Notes under the pieces: model-generated
Databases searched by the model: none
Seen by the model: only the letters and a program-made list of their open reading frames with translations
Told to the model about the DNA's origin: nothing
DNA from: Miscanthus floridulus
Lineage: Eukaryota > Streptophyta > Magnoliopsida > Poales > Poaceae
Length of the DNA stretch: 64,000 nucleotides
NCBI RefSeq assembly: GCF_019320115.1
Contig: NC_089589.1
Span: 19,766,326 to 19,830,325, forward strand
Direction of reading: 5' to 3'
Translations under genes and position numbers: made by a program
In this document: in pieces, positions 23,570 to 35,612 of the stretch
Numbering within the stretch: position 1 is the first letter of the stretch
Layout of the letters: each line of letters opens with the position of its first letter

Positions 23570-24480
23570 GACGGGGAAAAAAAGAAGAAAAAAATCTGGT
23601 TAAAAACCCCGGCGTGCACGCCCTCCGTCCACGGCCGCACGCATGGGGTGGGAACGCCGACACGTCGCCCCGATCCCGCACCTGCCCCCGCGCTCGCTGG
23701 CGTCCGGGCCCCGCGCGGTGGCGGCCCCACCCGTCATAGCAGCCGGCACCAGCCCGGGTCGCTTTTGGTGGTGGGCTTGCCCCACGTGCCAACCACCCTG
23801 ACGGAGCCGCGCACCCGCGCGTGGCCCACCCGGGCCCCGCCCATTTACGCCGTTCACACAGCTGGGTGGGGACACGTGTCGACGACCTGACGGGAGGAGG
23901 AGGGAAGAAAGCGTGCTCGTGCTCGCGATCGCGATCCCGTGCGCGGCCGCAGAGGATCCCGAGGGATGCGGTGGGGAGGGAGGCGAGTGGCCCCCGCCAC
24001 CCGTCGCCGTCGCGGGCCTCCACCACGGAAAAGGTCAAGGGGTCGCCCAACCGGCGCTCGGCAGCTCGGCGCCACGTCGCTGTCTGGGGTGGGCCACCGC
24101 TGGGCCCCGCCGCCCACTTTCCCACGTTGGCGCCTCCCCCAGCCCCCGGCCCGGCCCGCCCGCAAGGAATAGGGCCCGCGGAGGGGAACCGTCCGCGTGG
24201 AGCTTGTCCCTCCTCGCCCTTCGCTACGCCTGCCTAGCTAGTAGTCCCCGGCGGGGCCCGCGGCGTGGAGAGGAGCGCTCCGGTCGACCGACCGGAGCTT
24301 CCGAGGTGCATGCAGCACGACGCGGCGCGTGCGGTGGCGTGTCGGCAGGTGAGGAGGGCGCGCGGCGTGGGCGTGGTCCGCCATTGTCGGGGGCTTCCTC
24401 GGCTCGGCTCCGGGTGCATGGCTGGTACTACGTACGTACAGTTTGGACGACGGAGATTATTGGTCGACGACGATCGAAGA
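23570..24480. other. CpG-rich island without a supported gene
   Basis: About 900 bp of very high GC in an AT-rich intergenic stretch. It has several G-box/ABRE-like cores (CCACGTGCC near 23783; GACACGTGTCG near 23872). Long open frames exist in all directions but none resembles a protein family, has conserved motifs or joins to neighbours. It could be the promoter and first exon of a gene I cannot recognise, or an old captured GC-rich fragment. Confidence 0.5.
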
Positions 24481-24698
24481 AACTAGGGTTTGGACCGACC
24501 GATTTAAAGGCAGAATCAAGCGTCGACGATTGCTCACGTGTGTGGTCTCGTCGGGTGGGGTGTGGTACGTACGCGTGCGGCGGGCGGGGATATGATGTGA
24601 AAGCAGTTCGAGTAGCCAGGTCTTATCGATTTCTTGCTGCTTTCCTTTGCGCGGGGATCGGGTGATGATGATCCGGGGTCCTTATCTATCGGCTATCG

Positions 24699-24760
24699 GG
24701 CAACCGTTCGCTGATTTGTTGCGAGAGAAAAACACTATTTCTTCACTGAAAAAGTAAGGG
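24699..24760. mobile_element. Fragment of the same short MITE family as at 17674
   Basis: CGTTCGCTGATTTGTTGCGAG followed by AGAAAAACACTATTTC matches the internal motif of the MITE in the BLH1-like intron. No full pair of ends is visible. Confidence 0.4.
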
Positions 24761-25127
24761 AGCTGTCCTTTTGTGTTATTAGTCGCTGCTGATCATACGT
24801 ACATACCATGTATGGTTTATGTTGATACTCCTAGGCTTGGCCTGTGTGTATGGCCCCGTTCGGCAATGGGCATAGCTTTTGTGACAGTGCAAAATACGCT
24901 TACCAGAAAGGCTGTCTAAATCAGAAGGACCCGGCTTGTGTTCTGCTTATTTAGCTTAGCTAATTCTTCAACTTTGCTCATGATAAGCCACGACTGACAA
25001 TCATGGCGTTTGATATATATACTTATACTAGTAGTATATATGCTTGTCATGCATAACATGCATAGGAATTTCTCAGGCAAACACGAAGATGGAGAAATGA
25101 CTGCATGCCTTTCTCGATCTGTTGTTA

Positions 25128-25437
25128 GGGCGTGTTTGGTTGGCCTGATGACCGCATGCATGCCTCCACTAGTGCAGGACCTGAGCCAGGGTCCGCAGAA
25201 ACGCGGATCACTTCCATTTCTGTCGGGCCAGGCTAGGACGAGAGCGCGTCGTGGCTCGTGCAAGAGAGAGAGAGCTGATGCAGCAGGCAGGCAAACGAAC
25301 AGGTAACCCAAAAAAATGATGTATATATTCATCCTGTGTATATCATATCCATTCCATCAACCAAACATCAACGTCCTGCATGCAACTGGCTGGTACGAGC
25401 GAGCTAGGCTCTCCTCGCCAGGGAACCAATCACGCCC
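25128..25437. mobile_element. Tourist-like (PIF/Harbinger) MITE
   Basis: 310 bp with terminal inverted repeats GGGCGTGTTTGGTT / AACCAATCACGCCC and TTA on both sides (25125-25127, 25438-25440). TTA duplication and a GGGC-TGTTTGG terminus define Tourist-like elements. There is no coding capacity. Confidence 0.85.
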
Positions 25438-25440
25438 TTA

Positions 25441-28257
25441 GCTACTTTATTGCACTTTAATTTGGTATATATAGGGCACAACTTGCATGCGCAAACTTTG
25501 CTAAAATACATCAAGCCAAAGGAAAAGAAAGGAAAGATGAGCGACAAAGTAAAGTCGTTGAGGGAGATCATGCACAGTGGTATCCATCCATCGTCGGCAA
25601 TGCATGGCTTTTCATTGTGAACGGATTCTATTCACTTTGGTTAAGAAAAGAAAGGTGCATATGTCACGGACGATGGACGTACAGACACCACGAAACACAC
25701 ACCAACAGTATATATTGCAAACTTTCTTTCAATATCACACACACAAGCATGTGTGATGTCCACTGTGCACGCACAAATGGCAATGATTTGAGCTGCTAGC
25801 AGTCTTTTAATTAAAACAACCAGATAGCTGGTCGTGTACGTATACATGCTTTTTGATCTTTTACTAGCACTCTCTCTTGTTGGATACGGAGTAGATCTCT
25901 TTCTTGCACGTCGCGCTCCGTATCTTTCCGGCCGGTTAGTTGGCCTGCCCTGCTGCACCTGCACGGCTGCACCGAAGAAGAAAGCCCGCCGGCGCTTGCC
26001 GGGCAGTTTTCTATCGCCCAGCTTCCCGTTTCGGAAGCTCCTCCATCCCGTTGCAGTTGCAAGCAAGCAATCACGATCACATCGATCTTCAGACCATCAT
26101 CATGCATCCGTTCCTCGAATATTTTGCTGGAACTAACTAACGTACTGATGCTTTCGTTCGTTACATCATAGTCAGACTGACGACTGATCAGACAACTAAT
26201 ATATACTTTTCGGCCTCTTGGCAGATTAAAAACAAGATAACATATAATACTGTTTCTCACTTTCTCATATGGAGACTACTCATTGCATAAGCATATGCAC
26301 GCATGTGTAGTACTGCTTTCATCTGTCACAACAATTCTGACGACGAACAATTCAATGAGAAATATCTAGCTACAACGGCGATCCAGAAATGTTTTCATAT
26401 GTATATACTACGTAATTAATATAATTAATCTTCAGAACTACTACTCGCAGGAGTAGCTGGAGAGGAGACCATATCAATATCATCCGTCCGTCGGTCGTTA
26501 CTCTGTCCCTAAATAACTGTAGCCGTTGGTATATGTGTCGTAAGTTTGATTTAATTTATATAAAATACGTGTAACATTTGTATCTCTATATAAATTTATT
26601 AAAAAATTAGATTTAAAAATATTTTCAATGATACTAATTATATACCATAAATATTGATATTTTTCAATATATATTTAGTTAAAGTTATTTCTCGAAAAAC
26701 GTAAACAACAGATATTTCAGCAATGACTGCTGAAATGATCTCTCGTAGCTAGCTAACCACAAGACCCCACTCTGCAAATGCAGCTGCAGGCTGCAGCGCC
26801 CAACTGATGACTGACTTGACAAGCCCTTGGTGCCGTGTAGCTGAAAGCGCACGCACGCATTAATCGCTTGGCGCACCTAGCATGCCCACCTGTCGATACC
26901 CTGGAGACGACCGATGGATCGATGGACGGATCGTCGTTCGTCGAGATGAATGGAGTTGGAGTCCAATCCATGTGCAGATGGCGCTGCGGATCAGTGAAAT
27001 CTATCTGGATGTGACGAGCTGGGCAGGGGATCGGATCTTCTTCTTCTTTTTCTACCTGATGCTGCAGAGAGGGCACTCGTGCGCCTCCGTAAAGCTGCTG
27101 CAGCTGGTGGCCGGAGGAGGAGATGCGAGACAGCAGCAGGCCCGGCCCGGAAAAGGCGTCGAAGATTAAAGTTTGTGCACCAGGTCTTTCGATCCATCGT
27201 GTCGCCGGCCGGCCGGCGACGACGACTGATGGATGGATGGATGGACGGACGGACGGACGGACGATGATGCTATTCGTCGCCTTAGCTTTTCGGTGTCGAT
27301 CTTGCTGCGGCACAAGCATAGATTAATTAGATTATTATTATAATTAATCATCAGTTAATTATCAGATAAGGTTTTCTTTTCCTTTTGAATATTAAAATTT
27401 TGAATTCTCAAAAAAAAAAGAATATTAAAGTAGTACTACTTATTGCCACCGACCGAATTCGTTCTTTGATCATTTCAACTGCATTATATCTGCATATAGG
27501 CTATTCACTAGTAGTAGCAGAAATTTTCTTGGGAACCATTTGTTCTAAAAAGGCCCTTACTAACACGCAACATCATCAATTTTCTTTGAACCAAAAAAAA
27601 AGCACTACCAATGAATTCACGCATACTTGTTGACATAATTATTAATTAATTGCCAACAGTGATTATTAGTAGTTATCTATGGACATGCATGAAGCGCAGA
27701 TTGAATGAAGCTCTAGTGGGTTATAAAGAGTATCCAATGTTTTGATGGTTGACGTATTGTCCTGCCGTTAGTAGTACTCCGTATACCCCAGCTGACATGC
27801 ACGTGTTTTGAATCATTGGTGAGACAATGCTACAAGTTAAGATTATCCAATGTGTGCATGCAGAGATAACTGACCCTAATAAGTCCGTGTCCTAATGATA
27901 TATAAGAATATAGGACCGGGACCTCCAGCTACAAGTTAAGATTATCTGATTGGACTGGAAGTTAGCGCGGCGCTGGATCAAGACGGCCAGGGAGAGACGT
28001 CCCAATCCGGCCTTTCATCATGTGCAGCCTTTGTGCCACATTTTGTATATGACATGCATGCATCCATGTACTTGCGCAAATTGAAGGGCCCTACGCAAGA
28101 CCGGAAATGTAGATGCTAGTCTAACTAATAAGGCGCTGTAAGGCTCACTTAATTGTATTATGCATGGTCCCTTGGAACACAGATTTTTGTAACACAAAGT
28201 AGTTCACTTTTACAGAAAAACTTAGAAACATGAAAAATCTAGTATTTCAAAGGAGGC
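25441..28257. other. Intergenic DNA with microsatellite and a decayed MITE
   Basis: No gene supported. About 26500-26730 looks like a decayed mariner-type MITE: CTCTGTCCCTAAATAACTGT at the left, and TTCTCGAAAAACG in inverse style at the right. A tetranucleotide tract of GGAT then GGAC units lies at 27228-27265. A direct repeat GCTACAAGTTAAGATTATC occurs near 27829 and 27929. The GC-rich stretch 26880-27330 has open frames but no recognisable protein. Confidence 0.4.
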
Positions 28258-28929
28258 TTTCACTACCCCAGATCTAGACATCACTGCCGGTTCAAAAACC
28301 CATTTCACTGCCGGATTTTGAACCGACAGTGGCATACCGACAGTGATGGGGGGTTAACATCACTGCCGGTCCTTAAAAACCGACACTGATCTACAGGAAA
28401 CAGTGTCGGTTCCTGGCTCCACCCGGCAGTGTCCAGTTGAACAACACTGCTGGTTTGTAGTGCTAACCGACAGTGACGGTTGCTTCAAGAGTGTCGGTTC
28501 TTGGCTCAAGCCAGCAGTGTTGAGTAAGCCTACATTGTCGGTTAATGGATCAAACCGACAGTGTTATAGTAAATATCAGTGTCGGTTCATGGATCAAACC
28601 GGCAGTGTTCTCGTAACTATTAGTGTCGGTTCACGGTTCAAGCCGGCAGTGTTGAGCAAGCCAACACTATCGGTTTGTTTCTAACCGGCAGTGATGGTTA
28701 CGACAACACTCGGTGATGGCCCATTCGTATTTTATTGTTTTATAATTTATTTTAATTATATTTTTTCATGGAATCGGGTTTCGCTTTATATACGCTACGT
28801 AGACGACAGGTCCATCAATATTACACATTACAAATGTTACGATTACAATTCAAATGTTCTTATCCACATCTCGATCCCTCAAAATAAAAAAGAAATGTTC
28901 TTGGACTTCACACATGCTTCTCGGACTTC

Positions 28930-29832
28930 TTACAATAATCTTGTGAGCCGCTCTGGGCTATACTGGTCCTTGTACCTTACGGATTGTGCAATGGAAAATA
29001 CTCCATCTTTTTCTAATACCTCGGCTAAGATGAATTTTGCGAGCTCCGATTGCAGTGCGACAATCTCCATGTCTAACAGCCTTTGGTGGTTATATTTCTT
29101 GCGTTGTCGTTCAAAAAAGATGATATCCAAAGAGGAACATTAAATCATTTTGTTGAATTATTAACAGACATAAATGAAATGGAGATTATACACACCAACT
29201 TATCGGCTTCTTCCGATTTTCCGCCGATGTACCGAAGCATTGTCCACATTACATAAAACCCGCATTCATTGTTTCCCGCCGGCTGTGACAGGTACTTCCC
29301 CTCCATTTCGACAACCTTGAATGGGACCGGCGTCCCACCGATATGTCTTCTTTGGACACTGGGCAACATTAAAGGGAGAAACATTAGAAAGCAGTATGTG
29401 TGATTAGAAAATAATATGTTATTAGGATCGCTTACTAATTCAGCACTGCCACCAGTGCATCCAGATAATCAAATGGTTTTTTCTTTGAGTCCCATACCTC
29501 GATCAGATTTTTGGCAAGATTAACGCAAATAAAGACGAAATAGTTGCTACAATCACAAAATCCTAATTATCGAATAATCTTAACGAAAAAAGAAGCATAA
29601 AATTAAAAACCGAGAACACATACTCGCAGTTGTAGACTAGAAGTATGTGGGTTTTCTTCTTCATCGTGAATTCGTCGAAAACAGCAATCAATCTCTGTTT
29701 TAGGTCTTCCACGTCACATCCATAGAGGCCTAGACATGTCCTCTCATTGACTCGCAAGGGGTCCAAGAAGCCTATGTAATCCCATTTGCTTTTTAGAATA
29801 CAAAATTTTGTTATACACCTACATAAAATCAT
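28930..29832 (-). pseudogene. Ulp1-like (C48 family) cysteine peptidase module
   Basis: Minus-strand segments join through plausible GT-AG introns: about 29832-29624, 29546-29436, 29358-29196, about 29129-28949. They spell a C48-type fold. A histidine sits in a beta-strand context (KTHILLVYN), an aspartate in VWDSKKK, and a Gln...Cys pair in SQPAGNNECGFYVMWTM. These are the catalytic H, D, Q and C of SUMO/ubiquitin-like proteases, although the usual Trp after His is Ile. It lies downstream of the transposase remnant on the same strand, and the piece before 29832 is not clearly resolved. Ulp1-like cargo is known in plant transposons. Whether this copy is expressed or complete cannot be told. 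Confidence 0.65.
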
Positions 29833-30021
29833 GGGAAGTGCTCAAAAATTAACAATTTATCTCGAGAGAGTAGTTAATTATAATATCGTGCGTGTAGGGT
29901 ACTTACATAGTCCACAGCATCAACATTTGAACATCGAGAGAGCATTTCTGGTATAACTAAAACAAGCACTCCCACTCGACATCGAACTTCTCTTCTTTAG
30001 GATATTGGAAAACATGTCCTT

Positions 30022-31898
30022 CTTCAATGTCCATGACGCAACCGAAAGTTCGAACTAGCCATTCTCTAGCTCCACGGGATGCAGCTCCTTCCTGATTCTC
30101 AAGTGTTGCATATCCAGGCGTGTGGCTAGTGAATCCTTCGATGTCCCCCCGGTGTCCATCAAGGTGTTAAGAGTGTTAGCGCACACGTTTTTAGTGATGT
30201 GCATGGGATCAAGACAGTGGCGTACACTCAGAAATAACCAGTAAGGCAGTTTCCAGAAAACCGATTTTTTCTTCCAAACGCTCCCATCAGGCGCTGCTAC
30301 TGTATTGTCCCCCTTCCCAAGGATAACCTTTAGTTTGTTGAGTTCTCAAAGTATCGTAGGCCCGTCTCGATTTTTTGGAGCTAAGCGTTTCTCAATAGTA
30401 CCATTGAAATCTTTTCTATTCCTACGGTAAGGGTGATCCTTAGGTAGGAACTTACGGTGTCCCATATAAACTATCTTTGAGTTATTTGACAGATTTATCG
30501 CATCGATGTCGTCCAAGCACTCGACACATCCAGTATAGCCTTTTGTCTTCTCTCCGGACAATGAACCTCGACCTGGCAGGTCGGTGATTGTAGCGATAAG
30601 TACTCCCTTGATCGTGACATGTTCCTTTTTGTACTCGTCCCAAATATCCGACACACCCTTTTCAAACATCTCCACTAGTTCATCGATCACTGGTTCTAGA
30701 AACACATCGATGCCATTCCCAGGCTGTCTTGGCCCTTGGATCAGTAGTGGCATTTGGATGTACGACCGCTTCATACAGACCTAAGGTGGAAGGTTGTATA
30801 TACAGAGTGTCACTGGCCAGGTGCTATGATTGCTTCTAACCTGGTCGAAAGGATTCATCCCATCTGTGCTCAAAGCAAACCAAAGGTGCCTTACCTCTCC
30901 ACCGATATCCTTATAGAACATAGTATTGATAGTCCTCCAGTCATGCCCATCGGCGGGGTGCCTCATCATTGTATCTTTCTTACGCTCTTCGCCATGCCAG
31001 CGCAACTGCTTGACTGACTTTGCACATGCAAACAGCCTATGCACCCGAGGAGCTATAGGGAAATACCAAACGACCTTTACGAACCTCCTCTGGTCTTAGT
31101 ACCCTCATCTGACGGCCCTTCCTTGTATCATGGAGCTTCACACTTGGGGCACTTGTCCAAGTCTTTATATTTTTCTCCACTGTACAATATGCAATCATTG
31201 GAATACGCGTAGATTTTTTCAGCCTCGAGGCCAATGGGGCAGATCATTTGCTTTGCCAAGTATGTCTTTTCTGACAACTCGTTTTTTTCTGGGAGCATTT
31301 TCCTTATTATACCTAACAACTGATCGAAGCCTTTATCACTCAATCCGTTTATCAATTTGAACTCTAACAGCATGATGTCGGCTTCTAGTTTGCTCATTGG
31401 ACAATTCCTATACAATGGTGTTTTGCCATCTTGTCTCATTTTCTCTAGCTTTCTCAGCTGTCTTTCACTAAGACATCCGGTCTCTACATTACGTAGCAGC
31501 TGAGAAATGCCATCGTTATCCTCGGTGTCGTCAGCTAGCGTGTTCCTAAACACATTATTAACTGTGGCCATATGTTCCGTGTTGACACCGGGTTCCTCAT
31601 CAGCATCGTGGATGGCTACGTCAGGCATGTCCATATCATCATCGTTTTCCTGCAGAACATTCACACCAACCTCGCCATGCATAGTCCATATCGTATAGTT
31701 TGGCATGAACCCCCTGGTAATCAAGTGCGATCGTATAGACTCAATTTGATGAAAGTTTCTATGATTCTTGCAATCTTTGCATGGGCAGAAGACATGGTTC
31801 CCATTCCCGGCATGGGCTTTGGCATCGGTGATAAACTGGGTGACGCCATGCATGTACCGCTTGTCCGTTCGGGACAGATGCATCCACTCTCGATCCAT
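30022..31898 (-). pseudogene. TNP2-like transposase remnant of element 2
   Basis: The same protein as in element 1, broken differently. Residues 1-256 (from 31898; MDREWMHLSRTDKRY, CPCKDCKNHRNF) are open and then lost by a frameshift near 31090-31130. The middle (31044-30781, including LSTDGMNPF) ends at a stop where element 1 reads on. The rest (30774-30346, SYIQMPLLIQGPRQPGNGID) continues beyond the position where element 1 has its TGA, because here the codon is CGA. Similarity to element 1 ends abruptly at about 30017, before the DUF4218 region, so the C-terminal half is absent. Not functional. Confidence 0.85.
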
Positions 31899-32848
31899 CT
31901 CTACACAAAAAAATACTGGGGCAGTAATTACAAAGAATTAATAAGAAATCGAGCTTCATGAACAACAATTGTAGCTCGAAAGTACCATTTTTGGAAAACA
32001 TTATTGTACGCTAATTATTGAAAAATTGAAATTGGTAGCCCCGGCCCTGTAAATTGAAAATCGTAGTAAAAAACAATTATTGCACAATATTGAAGAACAA
32101 CTATTCTACTCTACTTCTAAGAACTAATTATAGCATCACATACTAACAATGATGATCTTGACCACCATGGAATAATTAGCTAGGAATTTAAATGTGTTCA
32201 TAGACACCAACCTTTTGGATGATGGATTCACCACAATTTGAGCCTTGCACAAATGTCGAATTGGAAAAGTGCTCTCTAGAATGGAGAAAGAACTAGAATG
32301 AGAATCAAGCAATGTAGCCATCAAAACGAAGCTAATTAAGCAACAAAATCAAAGGAGTGGATGTTTGTTACTAACCTTAAAGCAAAAAGATCAAGCCATT
32401 CTTCAAAATTCAAGCACTAGCTTCATGGTGAAGAGCGGCCGCAACAATGGAGGGAAGGGTCTAAACGCGCGTCTCTGTTCTCGGGATGGAAGAGAGGAGG
32501 AAGGAGAGGACGGCTGCAGCCTTTTTGTGTCGTAGGCTTATCACCGTCGGTTCTTGGCTAGAACCGACAGTAATAGTTCCCAATCACTATCGGCTATTGG
32601 CTTAAACCGACAGTGATGAGTGCCCACCAAAACACTACCGGTTCAAGCTACAAACCGACAGTGATATGGTCCTTCACTACCGATTTTAGCCCAGCACCAA
32701 TCATTTTTTCATTTTCAAGCTCATAACCGGCAGTGAAGGTACATCACTGCCGGTTCTCACAAATCCGGCAGTGATGAGGCCGGCACTGATGTGCAAATCT
32801 GGCGTAGTGTTTAAACTATAGATTATTAGTTAACCGTAGTCGTACTTA

Positions 32849-33030
32849 GGACCTGTTTGGATGGACTAAGACTAACAACTAGTTCTATTGGTTCATATCT
32901 GTGGACTAATGGACTAACAACAAGCCCATGACTAGTGAACTAACAATTAGTCTGTCTGCTTGCATTGGATCCTTTTAGGGACTAATTTAGTCAACTAGCT
33001 GTAGATTCTATGGATTCAAATAGGATGACC
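32849..33030. mobile_element. Tourist-like MITE
   Basis: 182 bp, starting GGACCTGTTTGGATGGAC and ending in the inverse-type ATTCAAATAGGATGACC, flanked by TTA on both sides (32846-32848, 33031-33033). It is non-coding and lies just beyond CACTA element 2. Confidence 0.75.
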
Positions 33031-33033
33031 TTA

Positions 33034-33818
33034 GTATCTTTTTTTCCCAAGAGGAACATTTGCTTCAAAATTAGATGTAACTTCAAAATTATATGTAAAA
33101 GATGGCTCCCTTTAGCTTTGTCATAAATAATTTTTTGTTATGATATTATCACGATGCCAGCGGTCCGAGCACCCGGTCATCTTCGACTTTCGACGAATAA
33201 AGCATATGTCACAAGATGTAGATGGAGTTACATTGGGATATCAAATAAGTAGAGTTGTTATACTATGGAGGTGGGACTAGCTCCTTAGGGGACACACTAG
33301 ATGCACCAGGGATTTACCTTACCTTATCTTATTATTAGTTCTCATCATGATGCCGCTATCCAGATCCACCAGATCTCTAATGCGCCTCTCTCTTTTTGTC
33401 TAAATTACTGTGGAAATCCAATGTGATTTCTACGCTCCAAAATAATGGTATATACCATTAAACCTGTTGGCAGAATTACTAACTAATACTACTACTAGTA
33501 ATAATTATATGGCGCTTATAGATTTTACTTATTATATTGCGACAATTGTGAACAATAGCAATAATAATGCGACACGCCATAACCCAGCGCAATAATCTAG
33601 ATTATTGATCAGAGCATCACAATAAAGAAAATAAACCCTAAAGGATTGATAAAAGAGAAAAATGAAGTGCATGTACAGCAATGGTGCACTATTAGCTAGG
33701 CAATCGATCCAGTGACTGGTGTCATAGTGTCATCGTCATATCCGTCGACGTGACTGATGCACGTACCTGAATCCAACCACCGATCAAAACGAACCATGCA
33801 TCATTATATTCGGCCATT
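33034..33818. other. Intergenic, no gene seen
   Basis: AT-rich sequence between a MITE and CACTA element 3. No open frame or repeat of note. Confidence 0.4.
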
Positions 33819-34213
33819 CACTACCGGAAACAGGGCCGTTGCCAAGAGCCAGCGTCTTTGCCGAGAGCCAAATGTCAGGCTCTCGGCAAAGAAAGGTTTG
33901 CCGAGAGTCGGCCCTCGACAAAGGTAGGCCGTCGGCAAAACCATATTTGCCGAGGGCCAGGCCGTCGGCAAATAATTCCTCTTGGTAACCGGGTCCTTTG
34001 CCGAGGGTCCGGCCGTCGGCAAAGAAAGGCCGTCGGCAACCTGTGACGGCAAGCAAACGGCCTTCACCTGCCGTCTGTTTTGCTGAGGGTCAGAATTTGA
34101 CCCTCGGCAAAGAATTACTTTGTCGAGTGTCGTTTCTGTGCCCTCGGCAAAATATTTTTTTTTTGCTTTTTTTGCTTCCAAATTTTTTCCCTGGGTTTAC
34201 TGTTGTACCTTAA

Positions 34214-34960
34214 AGTACATATTAAAATTTAGAGCTTTTTTGATTTTATGAGCTATATTTAATAAGTTTATTTCATTTACTTGAATTCTTCTCGGTAATT
34301 CGAATTTGAACTGCAGGTGTATCGAATATTGGAATTGAGTGATTCAAAAAATCATATTCATGGTATTGCATGTGGTGTGAGACCGTATCCAGTGACAGAT
34401 GCCAAATTTGGCGCATCGTTTTCACGGAACATGGCGAGGAACTTGCGTGTAAAGTATTTTTAAATTATATAAAATGGAAACGAAGTCCGAAATTCACGAA
34501 ACTTGTCGAGGTGTCATTTCATCGCATGTATAGGCTGTGATAAAAATTGAGTGGGTTTCGAGCAAGTTGCGACGTCCGATGCCTAAAACCCAGACATCTC
34601 CGCACACATGCTCGAAACCCACTCAATTTTTTTATCACAGCCTATACATGCGATGAAATGACATCTCGACAAGTTTCGTGAATTTCGAACTTCGTTTCCA
34701 TTTTATATAATTTAAAAATACTTTACACGCAAGTTCCTCGTCGTGTTCCGTGAAAACGATGCGCCAAATTTGGCATCTGTCACTGGATACGGTCTCACAC
34801 CACATGCAATACCATGAATATGATTTTTTGAATCACTCAATTCCAATATTCGATGCACCTGTAGTTCAAATTCGAATTACCAGGAAGAATTCAAGTAAAT
34901 GAAATAAACTTATTAAATATAGCTAATAAAATCAAAAAAGCTCCAAATTTTAAATATGTC
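34214..34960. repeat. Long inverted repeat, ~350-bp arms
   Basis: Arms 34214-34564 and 34609-34960 are near-exact reverse complements with few mismatches, separated by only 44 bases. An RNA through here would fold into a long double-stranded hairpin. It sits inside the left part of CACTA element 3, and no protein is encoded. Confidence 0.92.
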
Positions 34961-35415
34961 TTTTAAATATTATTGTTAGCCACCAGAAAAAAATTGGGAA
35001 AAAACCAAAAAAATTTTTGTATTTGCCGAGAGCCTCAAAGGGCTCTCGGCAAAGAGTTTTTTTAAAAAAAAATAAAAAACAACTTTGCCGAGAGCCCGGA
35101 TCTAGGCCCTCGGCAAAGGCCCAGTCCACATAAGCCCCTAACGGCCTAGTCTGCCTTTTCTCTCGCCCGCGCGCTACCCCGCATCCCCTTCCTCTTGCCG
35201 CCGCCGTGTCCCCCGTGCCGCCGCAGCCTCTCCCCCGCCCCCGCCCCCTCACCGCGCCGCCGTAAGCCCGCCCCCGCCCCATCCCCGCGGCCTGCCGGAG
35301 CGGGCCCCCGCCCCGTCCCCGCGTCCGCCGTGAGCAGCAGCCCGGCGCCGAGCGCCGTCGTCGTCAGGGGCGCGTCGGTCCCCCGCCTCGCCCGGTGGTT
35401 CGGCACCGCCACCGG

Positions 35416-35612
35416 CCCCCCGGCCACGCCCGCCGGGGCCCACCCCGTGGCCAGCGCGTCCCCGGCTGGCCCCGCGCGCCCCCGGCCACGCCCGCCGGTG
35501 GCCCCACCCCCGCGGCCAGCGCGTCCCCGGCCGGCCCCGCGCGCCCCCGGCCACACCCGCCGGTGGCCCACCCCCGCGGCCAGCGCGTCCCCGGCCGGCC
35601 CCGCGCGCCCCT
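35416..35612. repeat. GC-rich minisatellite, ~64-bp unit, about three copies
   Basis: The block containing CCGCGCGCCCCCGGCCAC recurs at about 35473, 35538 and 35602 with 64-65 base spacing, plus a partial copy from 35416. Base composition is extremely GC-rich. It lies in CACTA element 3 upstream of the transposase. The open frames through it are proline/alanine-rich and not convincing genes. Confidence 0.8.

Larger units (their letters stand above)
28261..32809 (-). mobile_element. CACTA (En/Spm) DNA transposon, element 2, complete ends
   Basis: Both ends are clear. It starts CACTACCCCAGATCT at 28261 and ends AGATTTGCACATC-style inverse repeat finishing GGCGTAGTG at 32809, with a TTT duplication on each side (28258-28260, 32810-32812). 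It is 4549 bp long. Subterminal arrays of the CACTGCCGGTT motif lie at 28280-28700 and 32540-32790. Cargo on the minus strand is a TNP2-like transposase remnant and a Ulp1-like peptidase module. The right 2.8 kb matches element 1 closely; the left 1.75 kb does not. Confidence 0.93.

Noticed and set aside
23913..24665. 250-codon open frame in the GC-rich island
   Set aside because: High GC makes long open frames common in every reading direction here. The translation is low complexity with no conserved motif, no splice partners and no neighbour support.
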